Assembly: GCA_041675885.1 (NCBI GenBank)
Contig: JBAYSY010000039.1
Span: 1 to 27,107, forward strand
DNA: 27,107 nt
Source of the DNA: JBAYSY01 sp041675885
GTDB taxonomy: Bacteria; Pseudomonadota; Alphaproteobacteria; Rhodobacterales; Rhodobacteraceae
Reading direction: 5' to 3'
Position numbers and translations under genes: made by a program. Shown in pieces: positions 1-7,811 of this stretch (position 1 is its first letter; each line of letters starts with the position of its first letter). A model generated the notes under the pieces. That model did not search any database and was not told where the DNA came from. It saw only the letters and a list, made by a program, of their open reading frames with translations.

Positions 1-12
1 CGCCTGACGGCG

Positions 13-170
13 CAATTCACCCCCCGAGAGCACTTATGGCAAGATGAAGAGCAAGAAACACACTTCTTCAACTTCACCTTGATAGAAATATCCCCGCCGG
101 AGCCTCCCTCACTCTCCGCTTGCGCAGCACCGGGCGGAGGCTCCGCCGCCCCGGCCCACAGGCCCCGTGC
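13..170. repeat. Composite intergenic repeat, copy A
   Basis: This stretch has no gene. It carries a left module (the word GCGCAATTCACCCCCCGAG near 11-29, then a GGCAAGATGAAG arm ending near 49). A right module follows: an arm containing TTCACCTTGAT, AAATATCCCCGCCGG, then a GC-rich tail with GCGCAGCACCGGGCGG. The two arms are imperfect inverted repeats. The same modules recur near 9061-9150, 12535-12697 and 26549-26766. The tail stops at the end of the rpiR-like gene, as copies C and D stop at the ends of mraY and the kinase gene. A role in transcript termination or 3' end protection is inference. Confidence 0.7.
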
Positions 171-172
171 CG

Positions 173-1045
173 CTAACGGAACCGCTTGAAGAACCGCGCG
201 CGTTCGTAGAGGTCTTCCAGCCGTTTCAGCCGCGGTTCGGTTTCATCCCAGGTCAGCGACTGCACCGCCGCCAGCAGCGTTTCGACCAGCACCAGCACCG
301 AGACGGTGGAATCCCAGGCCGAGGGCGCCTCGACATGGCAGGCAAGCACGTGGCGCGCGTGCGCCGCGGCGGGCGAGACCCAGCGGTCGGTGATCAGGAT
401 CACCTCGGCGCCCTGCTCGACCGCCATTTCGGCCAGCTGAAGCACCGAATTCTCGTAGCGCCGGATGTCGAACACCAGCACCACGTCGCCCGGCGCCATG
501 TCGAGCAGCGCGGGCGGCCAGGTGTTCGACATGTCCGACATCAGCGTCACGTCCGGGCGCACCACCTTCATCAGCGTCACGAAGTAATCCGCGAGCGCAT
601 GGGTGATCCGCCCGCCCATGGCGAACACCCGCCGGTCGCGGTCGGCCAGCAGCACCGCCGCGGCGTCGAAGGTCGCATGGTCGATCTGGCCCAATGTCGC
701 ATGCAGGTTCACCGCCACCGCATCGGCAAAGCGGTTCAGGATATGCGTATCCGGCGCGCGTTCCGCCCATTTGTCGTGCTTGGCAAGCGGCGAGACCAGC
801 ATCTCGCCCACGTCGCCGCGCAGTTCCGCCTGAAAGTCGGGATAGCCCCCGAACCCCAGTTTCCGCACCAGCCGCACCACCGTCGGCGTCGAGACCCCGC
901 CCGCCTTGGCCAGCGCGGTGATCGAGCCCAGCGCCGCAACCGGATAATGGCCGAGGATATGCGTCGCCAGTTGCCGCTCGGCCCTTGTCAGGTCCGGCAG
1001 CGCCTCGCGCAGGCGGGTTTCGGTGGTGGGGCGGTCGTCGGTCAT
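173..1045 (-). CDS. RpiR/MurR-family transcriptional regulator
   Basis: The protein has 290 residues, the usual length for this family. It has an N-terminal helix-turn-helix domain (about residues 1-77, with the recognition region around GVSTPTVVRLVRKLGF, 50-65). A C-terminal SIS sugar-isomerase-like domain follows (about 125-262, with FAMGGRITHALADYF and VFDIRRYENS). Family members bind phosphosugars or related metabolites and control catabolic operons. The gene is divergent from the hydrolase/TRAP/dehydrogenase operon that begins at 1171, so it is the obvious candidate to control that operon and itself. The ATG at 1045 gives the full N-terminal helix bundle. The ligand and whether it represses or activates cannot be read from the sequence. 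Confidence 0.9.
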   Translation of the reverse strand: MTDDRPTTETRLREALPDLTRAERQLATHILGHYPVAALGSITALAKAGGVSTPTVVRLVRKLGFGGYPDFQAELRGDVGEMLVSPLAKHDKWAERAPDTHILNRFADAVAVNLHATLGQIDHATFDAAAVLLADRDRRVFAMGGRITHALADYFVTLMKVVRPDVTLMSDMSNTWPPALLDMAPGDVVLVFDIRRYENSVLQLAEMAVEQGAEVILITDRWVSPAAAHARHVLACHVEAPSAWDSTVSVLVLVETLLAAVQSLTWDETEPRLKRLEDLYERARFFKRFR

Positions 1046-1170
1046 CGGGCAAGCGCGCCTCGCGCATGTGGCTCTGAACAGTTCTTAACAGAAAGCCCAT
1101 GGAAAGAAACAATCTTGACAGGCCGCATGGCACTGGCCGAGGCTGCCCCCGGAGAGGGAGAAGAATCGCC
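1046..1170. promoter_or_regulatory. Divergent control region between rpiR-like gene and catabolic operon
   Basis: This 125-base gap must hold promoters for both directions. It contains a small palindrome GAACAGTTC (1076-1084), followed by TTAACAG, so that GAACAG and TAACAG form a spaced direct repeat. A perfect TTGACA lies at 1115-1120, but no convincing -10 box sits 16-18 bases after it. GGAGAGGGAG at 1151-1160 is the ribosome binding site for the ATG at 1171. Which repeat is the regulator's operator is a guess. Confidence 0.4.
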
Positions 1171-1983
1171 ATGGCCGAGGTTGCGCCAGACATCCCGGTG
1201 CCGGACAGTCCGGTGCCGGGCACCCCGGAAACGGATGCCGCAACATGGCCCGCCGTGGTGGAGAACGCCGCCGGGCGGGGCGCGGTCGTCATCGTCTGCG
1301 AACATGCCTCGAACCATCTTCCCGCCCCCTGGGGCGGGCTGGGGCTGGGGGCGGATCAGCGGGCGGCGCATATCGCCTGGGATCCGGGCGCGCTGGGGCT
1401 GGCGCGGGGGCTGGCCGGGCGGCTTGACGCGGTGCTGGCCCATGCGCCGGTCTCGCGGCTGGTGCATGATCTGAACCGCGCGCCGGACCAGCCCGGGGCG
1501 ATGCCGGAACGGTCCGAGACCCACGACATTCCCGGCAACCGCGCCCTGTCGCCCGAAGCGCGGGCGGCGCGGGTCGAGGCGGTCTATCTGCCGTTCCATG
1601 CCACGCTGCACGGGCTGGTCGCCGGGCGGCTGGCGCGGGGCAAGCGGCCGGTGATCGTCACCGTACATTCCTTCACCCCGGTCTATATGGGCACCGCCCG
1701 CGCGGTCGAGTTCGGGGTGATCCACGATGCCGACGACCGGCTGGCCCATGCGGTGGCGCAGGCTGCCCGGGCGATGACCGGGCTGGCGACCGAACTCAAC
1801 GCGCCCTACTCCGCCGCCGACGGGGTGACGCATACGCTGCGCCTTCATGCGCTGCCCTACGGGCTGGCCAATGTCATGCTGGAGATCCGCAACGACCTGA
1901 TCACGACCCCCGGGGCCGAGACCGCCATGGCCGACATGCTTGCGCCAGTGTTGACCCGCGCCATCGAAGCGGTGGAGGGTTAG
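1171..1983 (+). CDS. N-formylglutamate amidohydrolase (FGase/HutG) family hydrolase
   Basis: The 270-residue product belongs to the zinc-dependent FGase family. In histidine degradation that family cleaves N-formylglutamate to glutamate and formate. Family motifs seen are VCEHASNHLP (42-51), DLNR (100-103) and VTVHSFTP (163-170), which supply the expected metal and substrate ligands. I chose the ATG at 1171 because GGAGAGGGAG lies ten bases upstream; an in-frame ATG at 1099 would add 24 arginine-rich residues and has no such site. No other hut genes are nearby. The gene heads an operon with a TRAP transporter, a glutamine synthetase-like ligase and two dehydrogenases, so it may hydrolyse another N-acyl or gamma-glutamyl amide. 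The dctQ start lies two bases past its stop. Family call is firm, substrate unknown. Confidence 0.85.
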   Translation: MAEVAPDIPVPDSPVPGTPETDAATWPAVVENAAGRGAVVIVCEHASNHLPAPWGGLGLGADQRAAHIAWDPGALGLARGLAGRLDAVLAHAPVSRLVHDLNRAPDQPGAMPERSETHDIPGNRALSPEARAARVEAVYLPFHATLHGLVAGRLARGKRPVIVTVHSFTPVYMGTARAVEFGVIHDADDRLAHAVAQAARAMTGLATELNAPYSAADGVTHTLRLHALPYGLANVMLEIRNDLITTPGAETAMADMLAPVLTRAIEAVEG

Positions 1984-1985
1984 CC

Positions 1986-2492
1986 ATGCCCCGTTTCCTT
2001 GTCGCCTATGTCCGTATCGTCGAGCGGCTCAACCACGGGGTCGGGCGGATCGCCATGTACCTGCTGTTCGCGCTGATGGGGGTGCTCCTTTGGGCCTCGA
2101 TCGCGCGCACGGCCTTCACGCCGCAGATCTGGACCGACGAGATGAGCCAGTTCCTGATGGTCGGCTATTTCATGCTGGGCGGCGCCTATTCGATGCAACT
2201 CGGTTCCGCCGTGCGCATGGACCTGATGTATTCGCGCTGGAGCGACCGGACCCGCGCCATTGTCGATGCCGTCACCATCCTCGCGGTGATCTTCTACCTC
2301 GGGGTCATGCTGTGGGGCGGGGTCGAGAGCACGCAATACGCGCTGGAATACGGCGAGCGCCGCCGGGGCCTGTGGCGGCCCTATATGGCGCCGGTCAAGA
2401 TCGTCATGTGTATCGGCCTCCTGCTGATGCTGCTCCAGTGCACCGCCTTTCTGATCCGCGACATCGCCCGGCTGCGGGGCAAGGAGATCTGA
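1986..2492 (+). CDS. dctQ: TRAP transporter small membrane subunit (DctQ family)
   Basis: The product has 168 residues with four predicted hydrophobic segments (about 16-36, 45-65, 87-107 and 130-150), the standard DctQ topology. TRAP systems import organic solutes using a sodium gradient; the small subunit pairs with DctM in the inner membrane. The segment WTDEMSQFLMVGYFMLGGAYSM resembles the conserved W-x-E-E/D region of DctQ proteins. Its stop TGA overlaps the dctM ATG by one base (TGATG at 2490-2494), so the two are translationally coupled. The order Q-M-P is less common than P-Q-M. The symbol is for the family and does not imply a C4-dicarboxylate substrate. Confidence 0.9.
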   Translation: MPRFLVAYVRIVERLNHGVGRIAMYLLFALMGVLLWASIARTAFTPQIWTDEMSQFLMVGYFMLGGAYSMQLGSAVRMDLMYSRWSDRTRAIVDAVTILAVIFYLGVMLWGGVESTQYALEYGERRRGLWRPYMAPVKIVMCIGLLLMLLQCTAFLIRDIARLRGKEI

Positions 2493-3820
2493 TGTCCTAC
2501 GACGCGATTGCGGTTCTGATGTTCAGTTCCATGTTGCTGCTGCTGATGACCGGGCAGCGGATGTTCGGCATCATCGGCTTTGTCGCCGCCGTGGCGGCGA
2601 TCCTGCTGTGGGGTGAGCGCGGCGGCTACGACATTCCCTTCGCCCAGACGCTGAAACTGATGAACTGGTTCCCGATGCTGACGGTGCCGATGTTCATCTT
2701 CATGGGCTACGTGATGTCGGAATCGCGCCTTGCCGACGACCTCTACCGGATGTTCCACGTCTGGTTCGGGCCGGTGCCGGGCGGGCTTGCCATAGGCACC
2801 ATCCTCTTGATGGTGCTGATCTCGGCCATGAACGGGCTTTCGGTCGCGGGGATGGCGATCGGCGCCACCATCGCCCTGCCGGAACTGCTGCGCCGGGGCT
2901 ACGACAAGCGCATGGTCACCGGAGTCATTCAGGCCGGATCGACGCTGGGCATCCTCTTGCCGCCCTCGGTGGTGCTGGTGCTTTACGCGATGATCGCGCG
3001 GCAGCCGGTGGGGCAGCTCTGGCTGGCGGGCGTGTTTCCGGGGCTGATGATGGCGGGGATGTTCATCATCTACATCTGGGTGCGCTGCCGGATAAACCCG
3101 GCGCTCGGCCCCGTCCTGCCGGTGGAGGAGCGCGCCAGGGTCAGCCGGGCCGAGAAATACCGCCTGCTGCGCGAGGGGCTGCTGCCGCTCGGCATCTTCC
3201 TCGTGATGATGGTGCCCTTCGTGATGGGCTACGTGCGGCTGGTGGAAAGCTCGGTGATCGGCGCGCTGGCGACCACCACCGCGGCGATCCTCAAGGGCCG
3301 GATGACCCGCGCGGTGTTCGAGGAGTCGACCCGCAAGACCCTGGGCATAACCTGCATGTTCATGTGGATCATCCTTGCCGCGCTGGCCTTCGGGGCGGTG
3401 TTCGACGGGCTGCGGGCCGTCGATGCGCTGCGCAACTTCTTTCTGGAAGACCTCGGGCTGACGCGCTGGGAAATCCTGATCCTGATGCAGCTTTCCTTCC
3501 TGCTGATGGGAACCTTCCTGGACGACACCGCCATGCTGGTGATCGTCGCGCCGCTTTACGTGCCGCTGGTCCGTGCGCTGGAATTCGATCTGATCTGGTA
3601 TGGTGTCCTTTACACCATCACCTGCCAGATCGCCTATATGACACCGCCGCTTGGCTATAACCTGTTCCTGATGCGCGCCATGGCACCGAAAGAGGTGACG
3701 CTGGCCGACATCTACCGCTCGATCATTCCCTTCGTGGGGGTGATGCTGCTGGCGCTCTGCCTGGTGATGGCCTTTCCGCAGATCGCCCTGTGGCTGCCAC
3801 AGACCGTGTATAACCAGTGA
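2492..3820 (+). CDS. dctM: TRAP transporter large membrane subunit (DctM family)
   Basis: The product has 442 residues and many hydrophobic segments across its whole length, as expected for the 11-12-helix permease of a TRAP system. Typical DctM stretches are WFPMLTVPMFIFMGYVMSES (about 52-71), the glycine-rich MNGLSVAGMAIGATIALPEL and the LGILLPPSVVLVLYAM motif with its paired prolines. The open frame extends upstream to 2090, but the ATG at 2492 is preferred. It overlaps the dctQ stop, has AAGGAG eight bases before it, and gives the normal length. After its stop a weak hairpin (3830-3844) and a strong AGGAGG precede dctP, which may set a higher expression of the binding protein. Confidence 0.92.
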   Translation: MSYDAIAVLMFSSMLLLLMTGQRMFGIIGFVAAVAAILLWGERGGYDIPFAQTLKLMNWFPMLTVPMFIFMGYVMSESRLADDLYRMFHVWFGPVPGGLAIGTILLMVLISAMNGLSVAGMAIGATIALPELLRRGYDKRMVTGVIQAGSTLGILLPPSVVLVLYAMIARQPVGQLWLAGVFPGLMMAGMFIIYIWVRCRINPALGPVLPVEERARVSRAEKYRLLREGLLPLGIFLVMMVPFVMGYVRLVESSVIGALATTTAAILKGRMTRAVFEESTRKTLGITCMFMWIILAALAFGAVFDGLRAVDALRNFFLEDLGLTRWEILILMQLSFLLMGTFLDDTAMLVIVAPLYVPLVRALEFDLIWYGVLYTITCQIAYMTPPLGYNLFLMRAMAPKEVTLADIYRSIIPFVGVMLLALCLVMAFPQIALWLPQTVYNQ

Positions 3821-3868
3821 TCCCGACGGGGCGGCCGAACCGCCTTCCATGCAACAGGAGGTAAGACC

Positions 3869-4909
3869 ATGACCACGACGAGACGGAAGTTCCTGACCAC
3901 CGGCATCATCGCCGCCGGGGCAAGCACGCTTGCGGCCCCCGCGGTGGTCGGCCAGGCGCCGATCCGCTGGCGGCTTCAGACCTATGCGGGCGCGGCACTG
4001 GGCGAGCAGGTGGCGAAACCCGCCATCGACAGCTTCAACAAGATCGCCGCCGGGCAGATGGAGATCGAACTTTACTACGCCGACCAGCTCGTGCCCACGG
4101 ATGAACTGTTCCAGGCCATGCAGCGCGGCACCATCGACGCGGTGCAGTCGGACGACGATTCCATGGCCTCGCCGACCGAGGTCACGGTGTTCGGCGGCTA
4201 TTTCCCCTTTGCCAGCCGCTATTCGCTGGATGTGCCGGTGCTGTTCAACCAATACGGCCTGAACGAGATCTGGGCCGAGGAATATGCCAGGGTGGGCGTC
4301 AAGCACATCTCGGCCGGGGCCTGGGATCCCTGCCATTTCGCCACCCGCGACCCGATCCGTTCGCTTGCCGACCTTCAGGGCAAGCGGGTGTTCACCTTCC
4401 CGACCGCGGGCCGGTTCCTCGCGCAGTTCGGCGTGGTGCCGGTGACGCTGCCGTGGGAGGATATCGAGGTCGCGCTGCAAACGGGCGAGCTGGACGGCAT
4501 CGCCTGGTGCGGCATCACCGAAGACCACGAAGTGGGCTGGGCCGAAGTGACCAACTATTTCCTGACCAACAACATCTCGGGCGCCTGGATCGGGCATTTC
4601 TTCGCCAACATGGATCGCTGGAACGAACTGCCCGAGAACCTTCAGGAACTGGTCAAGGTCTGTTTCGAACAGTCGCATTACTATCGCCAGCACTGGTATT
4701 GGGGCGGCGAGGCGCATCTGCGCGTCAACAGCGACAAGCTGGAACTGACCTCGATCCCGGACGAGGAATGGGCCACGGTCGAGGCCGCCGCCCGGGTGTT
4801 CTGGGACGAGATCGCGGCCGAATCCGAAGTGAAGGCCCGCGTGGTGCAGGTCTTCAAGACCTATAACGAGGCGATGGAAAAGGCGGGCCGCCCCTATCGC
4901 TACACCTGA
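3869..4909 (+). CDS. dctP: TRAP transporter periplasmic solute-binding protein (DctP family)
   Basis: The product has 346 residues and starts with a twin-arginine export signal, TTRRKFL (3-9), followed by a hydrophobic stretch and APAVVGQA, a likely cleavage zone near 30. It therefore appears to fold in the cytoplasm before export. The DctP fold is recognisable in PTDELFQAMQRGTIDAV (76-92), the LADLQGKRV region (167-174) and EVALQTGELDGIAW (200-213). In most family members an arginine that grips the substrate carboxylate sits in the G-x-K-x-R pattern. Aligned by eye, that place is Phe175 here, so the ligand may not be a simple carboxylate. A strong Shine-Dalgarno site (AGGAGG, 3855-3860) decides the start. 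A hairpin follows the stop. Confidence 0.9.
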   Translation: MTTTRRKFLTTGIIAAGASTLAAPAVVGQAPIRWRLQTYAGAALGEQVAKPAIDSFNKIAAGQMEIELYYADQLVPTDELFQAMQRGTIDAVQSDDDSMASPTEVTVFGGYFPFASRYSLDVPVLFNQYGLNEIWAEEYARVGVKHISAGAWDPCHFATRDPIRSLADLQGKRVFTFPTAGRFLAQFGVVPVTLPWEDIEVALQTGELDGIAWCGITEDHEVGWAEVTNYFLTNNISGAWIGHFFANMDRWNELPENLQELVKVCFEQSHYYRQHWYWGGEAHLRVNSDKLELTSIPDEEWATVEAAARVFWDEIAAESEVKARVVQVFKTYNEAMEKAGRPYRYT

Positions 4910-4919
4910 CGCCATGGTT

Positions 4920-4947
4920 GCGCGCCCCGGATCCGCCCGGGGCGCGC
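4920..4947 (+). other. Intercistronic hairpin after dctP
   Basis: An 11-base perfect inverted repeat (4920-4930 with 4937-4947, core CGCGCCCCGG) closes a six-base loop, ten bases after the dctP stop. No T tract follows, so it is unlikely to be a strong intrinsic terminator. Such structures often protect the mRNA of an abundant binding protein and lower readthrough into the enzyme genes. That role is inference. Confidence 0.55.
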
Positions 4948-5020
4948 GCTTCCCCTGCCGCTTCCCCCCGAGACCCAGCCCCGGCGCCGCGTCGGGGCCT
5001 TGCCATGAAAGACACGGAAC

Positions 5021-6388
5021 ATGCCCGGCAATCTGACGCTCGAAACCCTGACCGCGGCCGTCGAGGCCGGAGAGATCGACACCGTTCTGGTCGCCGCCGT
5101 GGACATGCAGGGCCGGCTGATCGGCAAGCGGTTCCATGCGCGGTTCTTCATCGACGGCGGCTGGCACGAGACCCATTGCTGCAACTACCTGCTTTCGACC
5201 GATATGGAGATGACCACCGTCCCCGGCTATCGCGCCGCAAGCTGGAGCACGGGCTACGGCGATCTGGTGATGAAGCCCGACCTTGCCACCCTGCGCCGCG
5301 TGCCGTGGCTGCCGGCCTCGGCGCTGGTGCTGTGCGACCTGCTCGATCACAACACCCATGAGGAGGTTCCCCATTCCCCCCGCGCGATCCTCAAGCGGCA
5401 GGTGGCACGGGCAAGGGCCATGGGGTTCGAGCCGATGATGGCCACCGAACTTGAATTCTACATCTTCGAAAACAGCTACGAATCGCTGCGCGACGACGGT
5501 TTCGGCAACCTGCGCCCGATCTCGGGCTACAACGAGGACTACCACCTTTTCCAGACCACCAAGGAAGAACCGATCATGCGCCCGCTGCGCAACGGGCTAT
5601 ACGGCGCGGGGATCCCGGTCGAGAACACCAAGGGCGAGGCCGACGCGGGCCAGGGTGAGGTCAACATCCGCTATTCGGACGCGCTCGACACCGCCGACAA
5701 CCACGTGATCACCAAGGCCGCCACCAAGGAAATCGCCCATGCCGCGGGCAAGTCGGTCACCTTCATGGCCAAGTATCACCACGACAAGGCGGGTTCATCC
5801 AGCCACGTGCACCAGTCGCTGTGGTCGCATGACGGCGAGGCGTCGTTCCACGACCCCGAAGACACCCATGGCATGTCGGCGCTGATGAAACACTTCCTGG
5901 CCGGGCAACTGGCCCATGCGCGCGACATCACCTGTCTGCTTGCGCCCTATGTCAACAGCTACAAGCGGTTCTGCGTCGGGCTGTTCGCCCCCACCAAGGC
6001 GGTCTGGTCGGTGGACAACCGCACCGCGGGCTTCCGGGTCTGCGGCGCGGGCACCAGGGCGATACGGGTGGAATGCCGGATCGGCGGCGCCGACCTCAAC
6101 CCCTATCTGGCCTGCGCCGCGCTGCTGGCGGCGGGGCTCGACGGGGTGGAGCGCAGGCTGGACCTGGAACCGGAACTGAGCGGCGACACCTATGCGGCCG
6201 AGGACGCGCGCGAAATTCCGAAGTCGCTCGGCGAGGCGGCGGGGTTGATGCGCGGCTCGGCCATGCTGCGCGCGGCCTTCGGCGAGGAGGTGGTGGAACA
6301 TTACCACCACGCCGCGCAATGGGAACTGTCGGAACAGGCCCGCGTGGTCACCGACTGGGAGATCCGCCGGGGGCTGGAACTGACCTAG
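5021..6388 (+). CDS. Glutamine synthetase-family ligase (probable gamma-glutamyl-amine ligase)
   Basis: The product has 455 residues and shows the glutamine synthetase catalytic domain: TELEFYIFE (about 140-148), GEADAGQGEVNIRY (ATP and metal site), SSSHVHQSLW (histidine loop), NSYKRF, and NRTAGFRVCG followed by RVECRIGGADLNPYLACAALLAAGLDG. The tyrosine-containing adenylylation loop of nitrogen-controlled GlnA is not evident. Paralogues of this kind (PuuA, IpuC, GlnA4-type) join glutamate to amines such as putrescine, isopropylamine or ethanolamine rather than to ammonia. Its place between a TRAP transporter and two dehydrogenases supports such a catabolic role. The upstream ribosome site is weak (GGAA three bases before the ATG), so the start is less certain than the rest. 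The amine is unknown. Confidence 0.88.
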   Translation: MPGNLTLETLTAAVEAGEIDTVLVAAVDMQGRLIGKRFHARFFIDGGWHETHCCNYLLSTDMEMTTVPGYRAASWSTGYGDLVMKPDLATLRRVPWLPASALVLCDLLDHNTHEEVPHSPRAILKRQVARARAMGFEPMMATELEFYIFENSYESLRDDGFGNLRPISGYNEDYHLFQTTKEEPIMRPLRNGLYGAGIPVENTKGEADAGQGEVNIRYSDALDTADNHVITKAATKEIAHAAGKSVTFMAKYHHDKAGSSSHVHQSLWSHDGEASFHDPEDTHGMSALMKHFLAGQLAHARDITCLLAPYVNSYKRFCVGLFAPTKAVWSVDNRTAGFRVCGAGTRAIRVECRIGGADLNPYLACAALLAAGLDGVERRLDLEPELSGDTYAAEDAREIPKSLGEAAGLMRGSAMLRAAFGEEVVEHYHHAAQWELSEQARVVTDWEIRRGLELT

Positions 6389-6419
6389 GAGATTGCGCCG
6401 TTCCGGCGCGGAGGATGAC

Positions 6420-7811
6420 ATGAGCACGATGATCCGATGTATCTCGCCCATCGACGGGCAGGTCTATGCCGAACGCCCGGCACTTTCGCCCGACGCCGCG
6501 CGGGCGGCGGTGGCGCGGGCACGGGCGGCGCAGCCCGCATGGGCGGCGCTGCCCTTGGAGGACCGCATCGCCCGGGTGAAGGCCGGGGTGGCGGCGCTGG
6601 TCGCGCGCAAGGCCGAACTGGCCGAAGAACTTGCCCGGCAGATGGGCCGCCCGGTACGCTACGGCCCCGGCGAGTTCGGCGGCGTGCTTGAGCGCACGGA
6701 CTACATGACCAGCGTGGCGGCCGAGGCGCTGGCGCCGCTGGTGGTCGAGGATTCGGGCCGCTTCGCCCGCCGGATCGAGCGCGCGCCGGTCGGCGTCGTT
6801 TTCGTGGTCGCACCATGGAACTACCCCTACCTGACCGCGATCAACACCATCGTCCCGGCACTGGTCGCGGGCAATGCCGTGGTGCTCAAGGCAGCCAGCC
6901 AGACCCTGCTGGCGGGCGAACGGCTGGCCGAGGCACTGCATGAAGGCGGGGTGCCCGGGGACGTGTTCCAGAATCTCGCGCTCGACCACGCCACCACGGA
7001 ATCACTGATCGCCGAACGCTCCTTCGGCTTCGTCAACTTCACCGGCTCGGTCGCCGCCGGGCAGGCGATCGAGCGCGCGGCGGCGGGGACCTTCACCGGG
7101 GTCGGGCTGGAACTGGGCGGCAAGGATCCGGGCTATGTGGCCGAGGACGCCGATCTCGACGCCGCGGTGGATACGCTGATGGACGGGGCGATGTTCAACG
7201 CCGGGCAATGCTGCTGCGGGATCGAGCGGATCTATGTCCATGACAGCCTCTATGACGCTTTCGTGGCCAAGGCGGCGGCATGGGCCGAGGGGCTGCGGCT
7301 GGGCGACCCGCTCGACCCCGAAACGACGCTGGGGCCGATAGCGCATGTCCGCTTCGCCCGCACGGTGCGCGATCAGGTGGCCGAGGCCGTGGCGGCGGGC
7401 GCGCGGGCGCTGATCGACCCGGCGCGTTTCCCGGCCGACGACGGCGGGGCCTACCTCGCGCCGCAGGTGCTGGTCGATGTCACCCACGACATGCGGGTGA
7501 TGCGCGAGGAAAGCTTCGGCCCCGTGGTCGGGATCATGCGGGTTTCGGGCGACGACGAGGCCGTGGCGCTGATGAACGACAGCCCCTACGGCCTCACCGC
7601 CTCGATCTGGACCGCCGACCCGGAACGCGCCGCGCGGATCGGTGCGCCGCTCGACACCGGCACCGTGTTCATGAACCGCTGCGACTACCTCGACCCGGCG
7701 CTGTGCTGGACCGGCTGCAAGGACACCGGCCGCGGCGCGTCGCTTTCCGTGCTGGGCTATCAGGCGGTGACCCGGCCCAAATCCTTCCATCTGAAAAAGG
7801 TGACCAAATGA
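6420..7811 (+). CDS. NAD(P)-dependent aldehyde dehydrogenase family protein
   Basis: The product has 463 residues, typical of the ALDH superfamily. The active-site parts are present: APWNYP (Asn134), GFVNFTGSVAAG (203-214) at the cofactor site, LELGGKDP with general base Glu231, and NAGQCCCG, in which Cys265 fits the catalytic position of the GQ-x-C motif. ESFGPVVGIM and SPYGLTASIW follow as in the family. The ATG at 6420 is preceded by GAGGA; an in-frame ATG at 6393 has none. Its last codons overlap the next gene (ATGA, 7808-7811), so the two dehydrogenases are translationally coupled, as expected if one makes and the other consumes an aldehyde. Substrate not determined. Confidence 0.92.
   Translation: MSTMIRCISPIDGQVYAERPALSPDAARAAVARARAAQPAWAALPLEDRIARVKAGVAALVARKAELAEELARQMGRPVRYGPGEFGGVLERTDYMTSVAAEALAPLVVEDSGRFARRIERAPVGVVFVVAPWNYPYLTAINTIVPALVAGNAVVLKAASQTLLAGERLAEALHEGGVPGDVFQNLALDHATTESLIAERSFGFVNFTGSVAAGQAIERAAAGTFTGVGLELGGKDPGYVAEDADLDAAVDTLMDGAMFNAGQCCCGIERIYVHDSLYDAFVAKAAAWAEGLRLGDPLDPETTLGPIAHVRFARTVRDQVAEAVAAGARALIDPARFPADDGGAYLAPQVLVDVTHDMRVMREESFGPVVGIMRVSGDDEAVALMNDSPYGLTASIWTADPERAARIGAPLDTGTVFMNRCDYLDPALCWTGCKDTGRGASLSVLGYQAVTRPKSFHLKKVTK

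Noticed and set aside
1115..1143. Sigma-70 promoter for the catabolic operon
   Set aside because: TTGACA is perfect, but the sequence 16-18 bases downstream is GC-rich with no -10 resemblance.
1171..1983. HutG of a histidine-utilisation operon
   Set aside because: Family motifs fit, but no hutU, hutH, hutI or hutC is in reach and the neighbours point to another pathway.
2381..5545. A 1054-codon open frame on the minus strand
   Set aside because: It lies antisense to the TRAP and ligase genes, is rich in His, Arg and Gln as expected for a GC-rich shadow frame, and shows no domain.
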